Source: Welwitschia mirabilis (Eukaryota > Gnetophyta > Gnetopsida > Welwitschiales). From it: DNA of 58,168 bases. The stretch covers positions 74,079,556-74,137,723 of the forward strand of contig JBOZIK010000001.1 of NCBI GenBank assembly GCA_051453625.1, written 5' to 3'. A program made the position numbers and the translations under genes. Shown piece after piece: positions 1-11,862 of the stretch. Numbering within the stretch: the stretch's first letter is position 1; each line of letters begins with the position of its first letter. The notes under the pieces are model-generated. The model was given only the letters and a program-made list of their open reading frames with translations, had not been told where the DNA came from and made no database searches.

Positions 1-130
1 TACTTGCCCTAGTTAGGTGCATAAGTCATAAATATGATCCCTTTGTATCCTCTAAGATCACTTATAATGATTTCCACTTATCAATGCTAAATTATGTTAT
101 CCTGTGATCTTGAGCTATGTTCCTTTGTTT

Positions 131-143
131 GTATATATATATA
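131..143 (+). promoter_or_regulatory. TATA box of E1 LTR promoter (copy A)
   Basis: TATATATATATAG lies ~60 bp upstream of a long pyrimidine tract. The same arrangement occurs at 24343-24355 in copy B, so it is likely the LTR core promoter. The transcription start is inferred, not seen. Confidence 0.5.
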
Positions 144-203
144 GAGATCATTTATTCTCTTATAAAAAGGAGATACATTTATTTTGATTCTTACAAATGC
201 ATT

Positions 204-225
204 TCTTCTTCTTCTTCTTCTTCTC

Positions 226-295
<70 letters not shown>
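204..295 (+). repeat. Compound microsatellite (TTC)n-(TC)n-(AC)n
   Basis: A run of TTC triplets (about 204-224) is followed by ~23 TC dinucleotides (about 231-277) and ~9 AC dinucleotides (about 278-295). The equivalent tract in LTR copy B (24411-24467) has TTC and TC but no AC. It sits just downstream of the TATA box in both copies, so it lies in the transcribed part of the LTR. Confidence 0.95.
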
Positions 296-296
<1 letters not shown>

Positions 297-415
297 TTCT
301 CTTGCTTGTAAAGCTTAGAACTTAGAAGCTTGAAGCTAATGAACTCTTACACTTAAATCTTCATCATCTACAACTATCAAGGTCTTACTAATCTTTCCAA
401 GTAATCTCCTTACTT

Positions 416-589
416 NNNNNNNNNNNNNNNNNNNNNNNNNNNNNNNNNNNNNNNNNNNNNNNNNNNNNNNNNNNNNNNNNNNNNNNNNNNNNNNNNNNNN
501 NNNNNNNNNNNNNNNNNNNNNNNNNNNNNNNNNNNNNNNNNNNNNNNNNNNNNNNNNNNNNNNNNNNNNNNNNNNNNNNNNNNNNNNNN
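416..589. other. Assembly gap, 174 N
   Basis: Unknown sequence within E1 LTR copy A. Confidence 0.99.
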
Positions 590-1450
590 AATAGATGATT
601 ATGGTCAAGTGACTAGGGATTCACTTAAAAAAATGATAAAAAAGAAACTTGGGTAACCATTTTTATTTAGTTTTATTTATTATGAATTATGACCATCTTA
701 TTAGGGGCATAGTTATATCCTTAAAATTCCCTTTAGGCTAGTACTCTTATATGGTAAATCTCAAGGCTCCTAGTAAATGTTTTTTAAATTGATTTTATTT
801 TTTATTTCTATAATGATTATTTTGTTTTTGTAATTGATTTGTCTTTATATAATTAATTAGTATATCCATTATTTTTCTAATTTAAGTTATTGCTTAAGTA
901 GTTGTAGAAGATTTATTATATTTTTATTATCATAAAAATTCAATTTCTAGANNNNNNNNNNNNNNNNNNNNNNNNNNNNNNNNNNNNNNNNNNNNNNNNN
1001 NNNNNNNNNNNNNNNNNNNNNNNNNNNNNNNNNNNNNNNNNNNNNNNNNNNACTAATAGATGATTATGGCTAAGTAACTAGGGGGTTCACTATTACTTAA
1101 AAAGAAGAAAAGAAGAAGAAGAAGAAGAAATTTAAATAGTCATGTTTATTTTAGTATTATGTTTTTTTTTTATCTATTATGTATTAGAACCATCATATTA
1201 AGAGTAAAGTTTAATCCTCAAAATTCTCTTTAAGGTAGTACTCTTCCATGGAAAATCTCAAGGCTTATAATAAATGGCTTTTTGAATTGATTTAATTTTT
1301 CTTTCTATAATGATCCTTTTCTTTTTATAATTTATTTTCCTTTCTATAACTAATTAGTTAGTATATCCATTATTTTGCTGACCTGAGTTATTACTTAAGT
1401 AGTTGTAGAACTTTATCATATTTTTATTATGGTGAAAATTACATTTCCAA
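590..1450 (+). repeat. Tandem duplication within E1 LTR copy A, broken by a 100-N gap
   Basis: 590-951 and 1052-~1440 are two diverged copies of the same LTR segment. Both start AATAGATGATTATGG and run through the shared landmark TATATCCATTATTTT to TTTTTATTAT. The equivalent segment in copy B (about 24750-25100) occurs once. The N run at 952-1051 is exactly 100 long, which is typical of a scaffolder's default, so the duplication may be real or may be a joined paralogous contig. Confidence 0.75.
952..1051. other. Assembly gap, 100 N
   Basis: Default-length gap between the two halves of the duplication at 590-1450. Confidence 0.99.
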
Positions 1451-3368
1451 AAAAGAGGCATAGGATAAAAACATCATATCTTATTAAATAGTATTTATGA
1501 ATTAGTAAAATGTTTTTTTTTATAATTATAGTGCTATATCATTAATGTGAAAATGTAAAACTAGTAATTTTTATGACACGTACTTATTTTTAACAAATTT
1601 ATTTATTAAAATATATTAAAAATAAATGAAAAAAATAATAAGCAAGTAATTTATGTTTTTGTACCTATTTGTAAACATATTTACAACCTTGAACATCTTA
1701 AGTTATAGGAAATTAAATAATATTTTCAAAACATCTTAAATCATTCAAAAACACAAAGTATAATAAAAGTTATAATTGTTTTAGTGTAGGGTGGTAAGAT
1801 TGTAAATTTGGAAAATTTGTAGTTTTTAGCCTTAAATGATAAAGATAGAAATAATACTCTTATAATTCTAAAATAGTTGAAGTTAGATTCTAAGAAACCT
1901 ATTATGTGTCTAGTTTCTAAAAAATTACTATAATTTAAGTTTTGCTTTATAATTAATTAATTTTTTATTTTTAATTATGATGTCTCCTTAAGGCCTAAAA
2001 ATGATAAAATTAATGTTTAAAATTATAGAGAAATCATTACACAAAATTTTATAGGAAAACTAAATATATAAAATATGTTTTTATTAGTAAAGTTAAATTA
2101 TCTATAATTTGTATTTAACTATATAAATATTTCTTTCACCCTTTTTTCCTAGCTTACTTATAATGTGCATGCTGATAAGTGTTTTCACCTTAAAAGTTAA
2201 GTAACATAAGTAGTCACTAGCTTATTTCTTATTTTTATTAACTTATAATATAGTCATATAAAATTTTGGATAAATACTTGTATCTTAAAATTTATGGTTG
2301 AGCTATACTTTTTATTTTCTTTTACCTTCTGTACATCAATTCAAGGAAATTATCTTATAAGCATGAAAGAGTATTTCTAGGATTGGCACAGCTCCATGAA
2401 TGTTTTAGTTTTTTTAAGTATATTATTTTATATTTTTTAATTATTAATAAAAGAAAAAGAAAAAAATATTTTCCTTTATTTAGATAGAAAATAAAAGAAA
2501 ATATTATTTCCTTTATCTAGATTTTAATTATTATAGTCTTGCAAGAAAAAAAAGAAGAAGAAGAAGAAATGTTCTTATATGGTTGTTTCTATAAAATGAA
2601 CTAAATGATCATTAGCATTATTATAAATAGCTAGATTATTTATTAAGTATTCACATTAGTTAGGATTATTTCCATGTGCTTGTATGGTGTATTTATCAAA
2701 CAAGGCTAAATCGAGATAATTCTAATAATGTTCATTCACACACTTAAATTTATCACCAAGGTGGATTACATCACTTTTTTTTATAATACCCTTATGAAAG
2801 TGAATTTAATCACCATTCTCTTGTTCTACCCATGTATGAACTTACTCGAACTTAATATCTTGATCCTTTGACATTAATAAATCATATTGCATTATCTAGA
2901 GATGCTTTAAGGAAATTGGGGTTATTTGTAAGCATGCATCCCCCTCATGTACTACCTATTACTTATATTGGTGGTATATTCAGATGACGTGAAATCCTAT
3001 GGATTTGAAATCAACCATGTTTGTATAGTTTAGAACCTGAAGTAAAACTAACTCCCATCTGGAGGTTGGCTAGATATTGAGTTGGAATACCATTAATTGG
3101 AGTTACAACCTACTATTACATTGGTTATGTATTATCCTTAAAATTTCTCCATGTATGTTAACAACAAGTTTACATCTCCTTAACTATTCATAAGGTATCT
3201 TTTATGTGATTAAAAACTATGAAGAAATAAAGGACATAAACTTATGACATCACTATTGATTATAAAATGAAATAACCTAGAAATTAATTATAAGTACATA
3301 TATGATATTAATATGATTTGTGTAAAAACCTAAAATTCTATAGTTGAAAAATCTCCATAAACTTTAAT

Positions 3369-3444
3369 GCTCTGATATCAAATGTGAAACCCCAAAATTT
3401 CTAATGTTGAAAGCTTCAAAACTTACTTTGATACTCCGATACCA
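3369..3444 (-). repeat. Primer-site-like repeats inside the E2 3' LTR end
   Basis: The complement of TGGTATCAGAG appears in slightly mutated form at 3369-3380 (GCTCTGATATCA) and 3434-3444 (CTCCGATACCA), each followed by an LTR-terminus-like TGTGA. The repeat distance is ~65 bp. Comparison with the 5' LTR shows they lie inside the LTR, because the LTR terminus is at 3321. Confidence 0.75.
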
Positions 3445-4544
3445 AAATGTGATGCCTGCTTTTCTTTTTCTAAACTTGCAAGTGTTACTTATTTAGTAAG
3501 GGATTAATTCCTTATTATTTTCCCTACCAAAAGAATTAATTAAAAACTATCTATATTATTTATAGAAAATTTAAACTTTGTAATGTTCATCTCAAGAATT
3601 TATAACTTCCTTAATAATGGCTCTATTTAAGGTGATCCTCTTCTCCATAATATCTTAAATTAGTTTTTAAAGAGGACTTTCCTACTAACTGATCTTACAA
3701 CCCTTAATTAATTTCAAGAGAAAAGGGAACTTATTTTTATTAGGATTTAAATTCCTTTGGGAAGGAGGAAAATTATCTTGTCCACACTTAAAAGAAATTT
3801 TATCAAATACATTACAAAACTTCTGATAGACTCAAGAAAACATCAACTTATTACAAAATCTTCCAAAGTTTCCAATAAAATTTTCCAATGAAATTTTCTA
3901 ATTACAATATAATAATAATGCACAAATTCAAGTTTAATCCAAGAATATTCTCAGGAATCCACAATGTTTCCATTCAATATCTAATAAAATATTTCATAAA
4001 TACATGGAAAAGGATTCAAGATTTTAACAAATTTCATTAGATAATAATTAGAAAGTATGACCTCCAATAAACAAATTTTATTTCAAGAAGGAAAATCATC
4101 ATTTCATGTATCATAGAATTTCAAAGTAAACTTCAAGTACTGCAAGCCATACACTTATGAATAATTAGAATCTATCTCTCATTAAAATAACAATTGAGAT
4201 AATAAATATTTATAAGTTTAATTAATTAACTCCAATAGCCCAAGAGATATAATAAATTAAAGGATTTTTCCACCATTTTAGATCCAAAGATCCATCATGA
4301 ACTTATGCCATCTCAGCAATCACACACCAGATTTTCCACCTGTCACAAAAAGATATGGAATGAGAACTATGAAAATCTCACAACCCCAATATGGCCCAAG
4401 CAAGAATAGGTATTTTGACAAGATACTTCAAGGATTGAGATAATAAGAAAAAGTTCAAGACTTTCAAGAAATCCAGGACATACAAAGATAATGAACTCAT
4501 GGTTATGAACGAGAATATCAAATATAATATATATACTCTCAATC

Positions 4545-4920
4545 ATTATTAACTTCACTGTCTTGTTCAGTGATCTGTGAAGCCAACTGCCTCCTTTAGT
4601 GATCTGTGATTCTCATGTAATATTTAACTTCACTGCCTCATTTAGTGATCTGTAAAGTCCACTACCTCATTTGGCGATTTGTGAAACCCACTACTGAATT
4701 CGGTGATCTATGGTACTCATATACATATATATAATATCAATCATCATTAACTTTACAGCTTCATTTAGCAATATGTAAAGTTCACTGCCTCATTTAACAA
4801 TCTATGATAATATAATATTCACACTGCCTCATTTGGTAATATGTGGGATTCTCTCTTCATTGCCTGGTTCAGCAATCTGTAAAGTCCACTGCCTCGTTCA
4901 GTAATCTATGAAAAATTCAT
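4545..4920. repeat. Degenerate ~30-40 bp minisatellite (first array)
   Basis: Imperfect units of the form CACTGCCTCATTTAGTGATC followed by TGTGAAGCC recur about ten times, with some units carrying an extra TATA-rich insert. The same array occurs at about 5505-5800 and, partly lost in a gap, at 17470-17575. Confidence 0.85.
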
Positions 4921-5312
4921 AATCCTAAATCTAACAAGATAATATCACAAAACTAAGATAGGTTTCATCACAAGATAACATCTCAACTATAAATTTCAAT
5001 AGCAAGATGATAAGTTAATACAATATGGATTAATCACAAATTTTCATCTCATACTAAGAAAGATAATTTCAGATATCAAGAAAAGAAATTAATGAAGATG
5101 AGGCACGTATCAGCACAAAGTTTATCTTATTCAAGCATTACATGATTTATCATTTGACATACAAAGTTTATCTTATTCAATCATTACATGATTTATCGTT
5201 CGACATACAGGAATATAAATATGCATTAATCTTAGTAACAAATGCATAAGCAAAGACCATCAAGAAAATACAAAAGTATAGGATCATATATAACATGATG
5301 ATTTCAAAACAG

Positions 5313-5412
5313 NNNNNNNNNNNNNNNNNNNNNNNNNNNNNNNNNNNNNNNNNNNNNNNNNNNNNNNNNNNNNNNNNNNNNNNNNNNNNNNNNNNNNNNN
5401 NNNNNNNNNNNN
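5313..5412. other. Assembly gap, 100 N
   Basis: Lies between the two copies of the 0.9 kb duplication. Confidence 0.99.
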
Positions 5413-5504
5413 AAATTAAGATTCAAAGATTTTCAGGTTATACCACAGATAATGATCTCATGGGTATGAATGAGAATATCAAATATAATATATATAATCT
5501 CAAT

Positions 5505-5800
5505 CATCATTAACTTTATTACCTCATTCAGTAATTTGTGAAGCTCACTACCTCATTCTGTATTCTTTGGTTCTTATATAATATTTAATTTCACTTCCTC
5601 ATTTGGTGATTTATGAAGCCCACTACCTCATTTGACGATATGTGGTATTTGACGATCTGTGAAGCCCACTACCTCATTTAGTGATCTATGATAATATAAT
5701 ATCCCCACTGTCTCATTTATTGATCTATGGGATTCTTTCTTCATTGCCTTATTTAGTGATCTATGAAAGTCCACTACCTCATTCAGCAATCTATGGAAAA
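5505..5800. repeat. Degenerate minisatellite (second array)
   Basis: Same CACTACCTCATT...GATCTGTGAAG units as at 4545-4920, in the second copy of the duplicated LTR segment. Confidence 0.8.
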
Positions 5801-6136
5801 TCCATAACCATAAGTTCAACAAGATGATATCACAAATCTAAGAGAAGATTAATCACAATATAACACCTTAATAAGACTTTGAAAGAGATTATAAGATGAG
5901 TACAATGGATTTAATTATGAGCTTTTATCTCATACAAAAGATAGTTTCAAGATATCGAGGAATGATACATGAAGATAAAATATGCTTTAAATTAGGATTT
6001 CTCTTATTCAAGTAACATAACCGACTTATAGGAAATTCACATGCATAGATCTTAATAAACAAATGGATACAAGAAAACAATTAAGAATATATAAGAAAAT
6101 AAAACCATACATAGCATAATAATTTCAATACATATT

Positions 6137-6580
6137 GCATAAGAAAGAACCAACAAGGAAGCACAAAAGTAAAGAACCATATAATAAACACGACAAACTT
6201 AATACAAGATGCATAAGATAGGACCAATAAGGAAGCATGAAAGTATTGAACCATATAATAAACATGACAATTTCAATACATAATGTATAAGAAAGGACCA
6301 CTAAGAAAGCATGAAAGTATAAAACCATACAATAAACATAACAATTTCAATACAGAATTCATAAGAAAGGATCAAGAAGGTAGCACAAAAGTATAAAACC
6401 ATATAATAAACATGATAATCTTAATACAGAATGCATAAGAAAGGATTAATAAAGAAGCATAAAAGTATAGAACCATACAATAAACATGACAATCTCAATA
6501 TAGAATGCATAAGAAAGGATCAACAAGGAAGCATGAAAGCATAGAATCATATCAATTTTTAAGAAGAACTTAAGATATTT
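6137..6580 (-). repeat. Six ~74-bp tandem repeats (E2 3' LTR)
   Basis: Unit starts marked by GCATAAGAAAGGA occur at about 6137, 6211, 6285, 6359, 6433 and 6507, exactly 74 bp apart. Each unit also holds GAACCATA...AATAAACATGACAAT. The array lies just downstream of the LTR TATA box in the minus-strand direction, so it would be transcribed. It matches the array at 18106-18517 unit for unit. Confidence 0.95.
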
Positions 6581-6668
6581 ACAAGTCTTCAAGGCTTTTC
6601 CACGCTTCAATACTTGGTAGCAAAAGGTTCATCAAAATGAAAGTGAGAAAAAAGGAGGAGGAGGATCC

Positions 6669-6681
6669 TATTTATAATTAA
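6669..6681 (-). promoter_or_regulatory. TATA box of E2 LTR promoter
   Basis: The minus strand reads ATTATAAATAGGA about 500 bp from the LTR 5' edge, with repeats on both sides: 37-bp units upstream and 74-bp units downstream. Placement fits a U3/R boundary. Confidence 0.55.
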
Positions 6682-6717
6682 GGTTTCATGGAATGTGAAG
6701 AGTCACAAGAATATGAG

Positions 6718-6841
6718 GACAAACAAAAGTTGGCAAAGATTCCTTACATATGAAGATAAAAGACAACTGGCAAAGATTCCTTGCATATGAAGACAAATGA
6801 AAGTTGGCAGAGATTCCTTACATATGAAGACAAAATATCAT
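6718..6841 (-). repeat. Three 37-bp direct repeats upstream of the E2 TATA box
   Basis: TGGCAAAGATTCCTTACATA and close variants begin at 6731, 6768 and 6805, 37 bp apart. They lie in U3 within 50-180 bp upstream of the minus-strand TATA box, where LTR enhancer repeats usually sit. Regulatory function is inferred from position only. Confidence 0.85.
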
Positions 6842-7174
6842 GAATGAGGGCAGTTATATGATAGGGATTTCCATTACCTTGCCATGCCACTAGGAGTAAT
6901 AATAAATAATAATTAAGCTTACATAATTAACAACAATAAGATATTAGAAGTAATTAAATCATTCTATAATATGATAGTAGTTTTAATAATAAATAAAAAT
7001 AGTAACTCTATACATTAAGCATCTTTTAAAATAATTTGACATAAGCAATGCATAATCCAAAGCACGAAATAATATTCATGAAACTATTAGAAATAAAAGA
7101 AAACATTCAAGATTTAACATTAATTATTAGCCTTAAAATATTTAATCTTAATTCTTAAAATTTGGAACACGACA

Positions 7175-7190
7175 TTTCTCCTTCTCTTTA
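7175..7190 (-). other. Polypurine tract of E2
   Basis: The minus strand reads TAAAGAGAAGGAGAAA immediately before the TGTCGTG LTR start, the expected arrangement for plus-strand priming. Confidence 0.7.
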
Positions 7191-7443
7191 AGATGTTTCG
7201 TCATCAAAAGTAGAAATCAATAAATAATTTACCTCTTAAACTCTGCTGCTTGCACTTAGACCCTAAAAGTTTCTTATTTAACAAGTTGTTAAGTAGTAAA
7301 ATTAAATATTTCTAATGCATTTTGCATAAAAACCAATCATGCTTCTATATGTTTCATATTGTTGACACCTTGAAAGTTGTAGAATCCATTCTCTTAACTT
7401 GCATTATCATTTTCTTAATAGAGTTACCATCTTTCTTGTCATT

Positions 7444-7543
7444 NNNNNNNNNNNNNNNNNNNNNNNNNNNNNNNNNNNNNNNNNNNNNNNNNNNNNNNNN
7501 NNNNNNNNNNNNNNNNNNNNNNNNNNNNNNNNNNNNNNNNNNN
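7444..7543. other. Assembly gap, 100 N
   Basis: No flanking duplication seen at this one. Confidence 0.99.
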
Positions 7544-9606
7544 AAATGTGAATGTGACATTTTTCATCTCCTTAAGAATTTTCATCCTCAAAACTTGCTA
7601 AAATATTAGGCCTTCATGATTAATATCTTTGTTTTTCTCTCAAGTTCCCATTTTTATAGATTAATTGTATCATAATAACCTTGAAAATATTCTCCATCAA
7701 ATGTATTAAAAGTTACCCTTATAGACATATAGATCTTCAAAATATTTCTAAGGTTTAATTTTGTAGTTCAGAATGTGATTGTTGTATTCATACACACATG
7801 GATTATGCAATCTTACTGAACACTTCATAGAAAATTATAAAGTCATACTTCATGTCCTTCATTTTGATAAACTTACTATGTTGTAAGTTCTTCTTAATTA
7901 CTTCATGTTGGAAGTAGTTGGTATAGGCTAGCCTTTAGCTTTGTACTATTGTTTTTCAATAAACAAATTCACATAATTTATTCTAAGTTATTGATATCAT
8001 CAATCCAAGGGTTCATAACAAAAAACTTATCCTTACATTAAGTGAGATGTTCAATAATATTTATTGCAATACTAAACTTCATAGCATATTGATTTCAAAA
8101 TTTACAAAACTCCTTTGTTGATTATGCACTTTCAATATTCCCCATTTCCTAAGATTAAAAAGCTTATTTAATGCTTGAAAACGTATAATTTCATAAGCCA
8201 AAATATCTTATCATTCTCCTTGCTTCAAAACATCAAATATTGCAACATATTAGTCTCTCACTTGAAATTATGACATTTACCTCAAAATATTTAATGTTGA
8301 AATTCCTCAAGTCTTAGTTCATGTAGGTCTCTTACACTCTACATTACTTTCTTGTTACTTCTTTTAATTCTCTTTAACACTTCTACTTGTATAATCTAGT
8401 TGAGTTTTCACTTCAAAGATTAATATGAAAAATGTAATACTCAAGAACCTAATAAGCTAAGGACAAAATTATTATATAAGGTCAAAGTTATGTAAGTATA
8501 AACCAAACAAGAGCTTTTAGATTTATCAAAAGTGAATAAGTCTAACCCCATAAGGTTGAATACCTATCTAAAAAAGATTACAAACTTTATCCATATATTA
8601 ATAGAACAAGTTAGTTAAGATCTATCATGTAGCTACAGATTACAAAATCTAGGCCAATGATAATTTACATCTTTTTGAAAATAATTTTAGATCATTTAAT
8701 CCCATACTTTCAGAAAAAGAATTATAAAATAAGTCACAAGAAGAACTATGATATTAGTTAATACTAATCTTAATAAGTTTGTTATATAAATAAGTTCATG
8801 GCAAATATTAACAAATAATACATAGGGAAAAAAAGATATATAAGAGATCAAGTCCATGATTTTTCAATCTAATTAAGAAATAGATATGCAAATATAGGGA
8901 ATTCTAGAACAATTAAATGATTTTAGTAAACATGAAAAATTGTAATTAGATCAAGGAAATATGGTCCAATTCACTCATTACATGTCATTAGTTCTCTAGA
9001 CATAGAAATACAAAACACAATAAGGCTATAAGATAAACCAAAATGTAAGCCTTAAGTTTTTACAAACTAACAAGAAAAGCAAGAGATAAAAAAATTTATG
9101 TAAGATATTCATGTTACTAAGTAAAATACCATCAACAAAATAGAAAGTCAGTAAGACATGACAAGAAGCACAAAACTCTTCAAGGAGAGGAAAAATTATA
9201 ATCTAATATGTAAGATTGGATATTACAAATAAATAATCCAAGAAATTCATAAAAGTAGAATATAAGAGGAAAAAAAACAAGGTTTAGAATCCAAGGGCTT
9301 GAGAAAATATAGGGACTCATTGAAATCAAGTATGAAGTGGAGGATAAAGCTTGTTGATTTTATATCTCAAAATGATTTCACCTTTGAATAAACTCAACTT
9401 GCCACCACAAGCTAAGAACGTTCTTTTGACATCATATTATCCCAATCCAACGATATTATGAATTATTTTATATTTAGATTATTCTTACTATTATTTAATT
9501 TAACTCTTGAGGCTTTAATTGTATTATAAAATTGGATTAAGGCCCAAAACAAATCCCTCACAATTCGTGTTTCTTTATGATAGCATAAAGATCATCTTAT
9601 CAGATG

Positions 9607-9673
9607 TAGTCATGTTATGAGAATGTTGGAAAACTATATGTGTCATGTTATGAGAATGTTGGAAAACTGTATG
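9607..9673. repeat. 33-bp tandem repeat, two units
   Basis: GTCATGTTATGAGAATGTTG plus GAAAACTATATGT occurs twice in a row with one or two differences. Confidence 0.9.
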
Positions 9674-9779
9674 TGTATGTATATCTAATGTGTATAAGAA
9701 TGAAATGGTCACCATTGACCTTTAATATATATAGTATTCCACTGCTGCAATTGTGTCTTAGACTTTTTATGTTAATCAG

Positions 9780-11762
9780 TGCTTGCAAATAGGAATAAAT
9801 GAACTATTATAAAAATTTTTAGGTGGAAGCTCTATGCATGATTGAAAAAAAAGGACTTATCTTTTATTGATTGACTCATTAATAACTGAGATTCACAGAG
9901 GTAGTTCTTTACATCAATGTGCAGCTCACTGTAATTATTGGGTTTCTCACTTTTACTTGCAATTAGAGAGAAAGTTTCATCTTTAGCTATTTTGGTTATT
10001 GTAAAAAGTGAATCTACCATACTTCTGTCACATCCAAACCAAATAAACAATTTTACAGCTTTCACAGTAGATGAATCTATCAATCTTCTAAGCAGTGACC
10101 TTATAAGTTTTGATGATAATGAGAAATGGAATGAAGCCTTAATGCCATTGATGTTGGTTTTGTGCCTTCCTTCTATTCCCTTTCTTTGTTATACCAATGG
10201 TGTTGGAAAAGGTTTTTAATCTTGGCATAGATATGATGCTTGTAGAGAATGTTGAATTGGTTATTGATGATAGTGATAGGTCATTAAAGGAGTGGAAACA
10301 TCACTTAAGATTTGAGCGAATGCCTTATTAAATTACAAAAAAAAAAAAGTTGCTTTATTTGTAGAAATAAAAAGAGATCTTAAAAAAAAATTGAAGTACA
10401 AAATTCAGATGCAAGGAAATAGAGTCTTAAACGTGAAGTGAAATAAAAATGAAGCTGGTGCAAGTCTAAGGAAAAAAAGATTTCTAAACATGACGAAAAG
10501 AATGATGCCTGATTGGATCTGAATGGGACTGTCTACTCATATTTTCTCCTATAGTGGCAAGTATAGTGCTGGTATTAATAATTATTGAAGAAAGCATGGA
10601 AAACTAGCTGATCTACATGCCATTCGTTGGGTCTATGTTAGCATAGTTTCAAGCATGAAGCAAGTTCTATTGAGCACCCTTAAAATGGGTGTTGCTGGGA
10701 ATTCTAGTCAGCATTTTCTGAACAGCTGCTAGGTATCACTTCATGAATTTTTCACATTATTTATTCATAGAACTAGAACGTTTCTTAAATTGAAATGGAC
10801 CTAATGCATAGGAGAAATAATCATTGCAGTGGAAGAACCTGACTAATGAGATTTCACATTGATTTCATGATGAAGGCATTGAGTTTTTCTTTCTTTCTTT
10901 CTTTTTTTTTTATGGTTAGCCATTAGATTAACACTGAAGTTGGTTGACAAACTCCAATGCCATGAGTTTTAAAGCACTACATAAAACACTCTACAGCAGT
11001 GCCAATCTCATTGATAATTAAGAGGCATAAACACAAGCCGTTCTCAGCAACGCTTAATTCACAAGAAAAGAGTAAGGATTCAGTTGTAACCTCCATCTAA
11101 TTTCAGGGTTTAAGACACTTGATAAATATTTTCACAAAATTTTAAACCATTCTCAGTTTTTCCATGTTCTATCACAAGGACTTGGACCTGTAATTTCCAT
11201 AACGTTCTCCATTCCAAGCCTTTATTTAAATCCTTTTCCTAAACATAGGCCTGTAATTTTTCCATCTTGTAATGTAGCATTGAATAGAAACTCCAACCAC
11301 AAAATGGTAGGCATACCTATTGAATTATCAGCTGATCGCACCAGCTAAGTGTTATTACTGTAAACGTTCTAAGTGGCGACTGAGCCTGGAAACCTGTCAC
11401 CATTGTTTTACGAAAGATGCAGTCATCTCAAAAGCTAGCTTGAAGGTTTAATTACAAAGACAAAATGCTATGAAGCTTTAGGAGGTGAGACCATTCAAAT
11501 AAAAGCAAAAACAATCAAGAAGACATTATAGAACTCCTTTGAAGACACACATAAGAATGATAAGGCAAAGGGTCAGAATGCAATGAAGCTTAAATTAAAA
11601 AGACATAAGAAGTTCAAGAGCTCTAACTAGATGTCATAATATAAGAGCTCATGAAAACTGTAGAGACTGCAAATGAGCTGAAAAAATAAGTCATCCAAAA
11701 CAGCATCACCCCACAGCAGTAAACCCTTGTATACCTGCATATGATCTTAGTACACAGGATTG
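9780..11762. repeat. Triplicated host-like segment, copy 1
   Basis: This segment aligns over 10104-11762 with copy 2 (11863-~13975) and over 11436-11762 with copy 3 (14639-~14968). It is visibly richer in G+C than the surrounding retrotransposon DNA. It contains an 83-codon open frame on the minus strand (9832-10083) overlapping a 93-codon one on the plus strand (9938-10219). Near 10525-10720 there is a plus-strand frame reading FSYSGKYSAGINNY, one stop, then LADLHAIRWVYVSIVSSM. The equivalent in copy 2 (12310-12498) is open for 62 codons. I recognise none of these as a known family. Splice structure cannot be decided. It could be a captured piece of a host gene or unrelated internal sequence of E2. 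Confidence 0.6.
10885..10911. repeat. (TTTC)n-T microsatellite
   Basis: TTTCTTTCTTTC followed by a T run. The equivalent in copy 2 (12664-12680) is shorter. Confidence 0.8.
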
Positions 11763-11862
11763 NNNNNNNNNNNNNNNNNNNNNNNNNNNNNNNNNNNNNN
11801 NNNNNNNNNNNNNNNNNNNNNNNNNNNNNNNNNNNNNNNNNNNNNNNNNNNNNNNNNNNNNN
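11763..11862. other. Assembly gap, 100 N
   Basis: Separates copies 1 and 2 of the triplicated segment. Confidence 0.99.

Larger units (their letters stand above)
1..3320 (+). mobile_element. LTR of chromovirus-like element E1, copy A (left part, split by E2)
   Basis: This stretch aligns, with divergence, to 24220-27033 of the complete E1 LTR at 23495-27189. Shared landmarks are the TATA box, a TTC/TC microsatellite, a GTCTTACTAATCTTTC block and the distal GATATTAATATGATTT. The match stops abruptly at 3320, where the minus-strand element E2 begins, and resumes at 19164 after E2. The first ~725 bases of the LTR lie outside the window. Two N gaps interrupt it. It is about 500 bp longer than copy B because of a tandem duplication at 590-1450. 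No coding content is expected or seen. Orientation is inferred from the primer site and polypurine tract of copy B. Confidence 0.8.
4420..6120 (-). repeat. ~0.9 kb tandem duplication in the E2 3' LTR, broken by 100 N
   Basis: 4420-5312 and 5413-~6120 both run from a TTCAAGA-rich start through GAATATCAAATATAATATAT, a block of TGCCTCATT/GTGATCTGTGAAG units and then an AACAAGATNATATCACAAA block. The 5' LTR has this unit once. Subtracting one unit makes the two LTRs nearly equal in length (~2.9 kb). Confidence 0.75.
3321..7174 (-). mobile_element. 3' LTR of E2
   Basis: In minus-strand reading the LTR begins TGTCGTGTTCCAAATT directly after a polypurine tract and ends TTTTTACA at 3321. It aligns along its length with 16175-18517 (5' LTR). 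It contains, from its promoter side, three 37-bp direct repeats, a TATA box, six ~74-bp repeats, TGCCTCATT-type minisatellites and two primer-site-like repeats near its end. It is ~0.9 kb longer than the 5' LTR because of a duplication at 4420-6120. Gap 5313-5412 lies inside. Confidence 0.8.
7191..9780 (-). other. E2 interior, 3' portion; no recognisable gene
   Basis: About 2.6 kb of A+T-rich DNA with gap 7444-7543. In the minus direction around 7830-7900 a short reading (KMKDMKYDFIIFYEVFSKIA) faintly resembles the KMKD...DY...IV segment of retrotransposon gag, but stops surround it and the match is weak. A short direct repeat (about 33 bp, twice) lies at 9607-9673. Nothing else could be identified. 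Confidence 0.45.

Noticed and set aside
87-311. Arg/Glu-rich and Ser/Leu-rich frames over the microsatellite, and 24387-24620
   Set aside because: Simple-sequence translation of (TC)n/(TTC)n; not genes.
6137-6580. CRISPR-like direct repeat array
   Set aside because: Units are contiguous 74-bp tandem repeats without unique spacers and lie inside a eukaryotic LTR.
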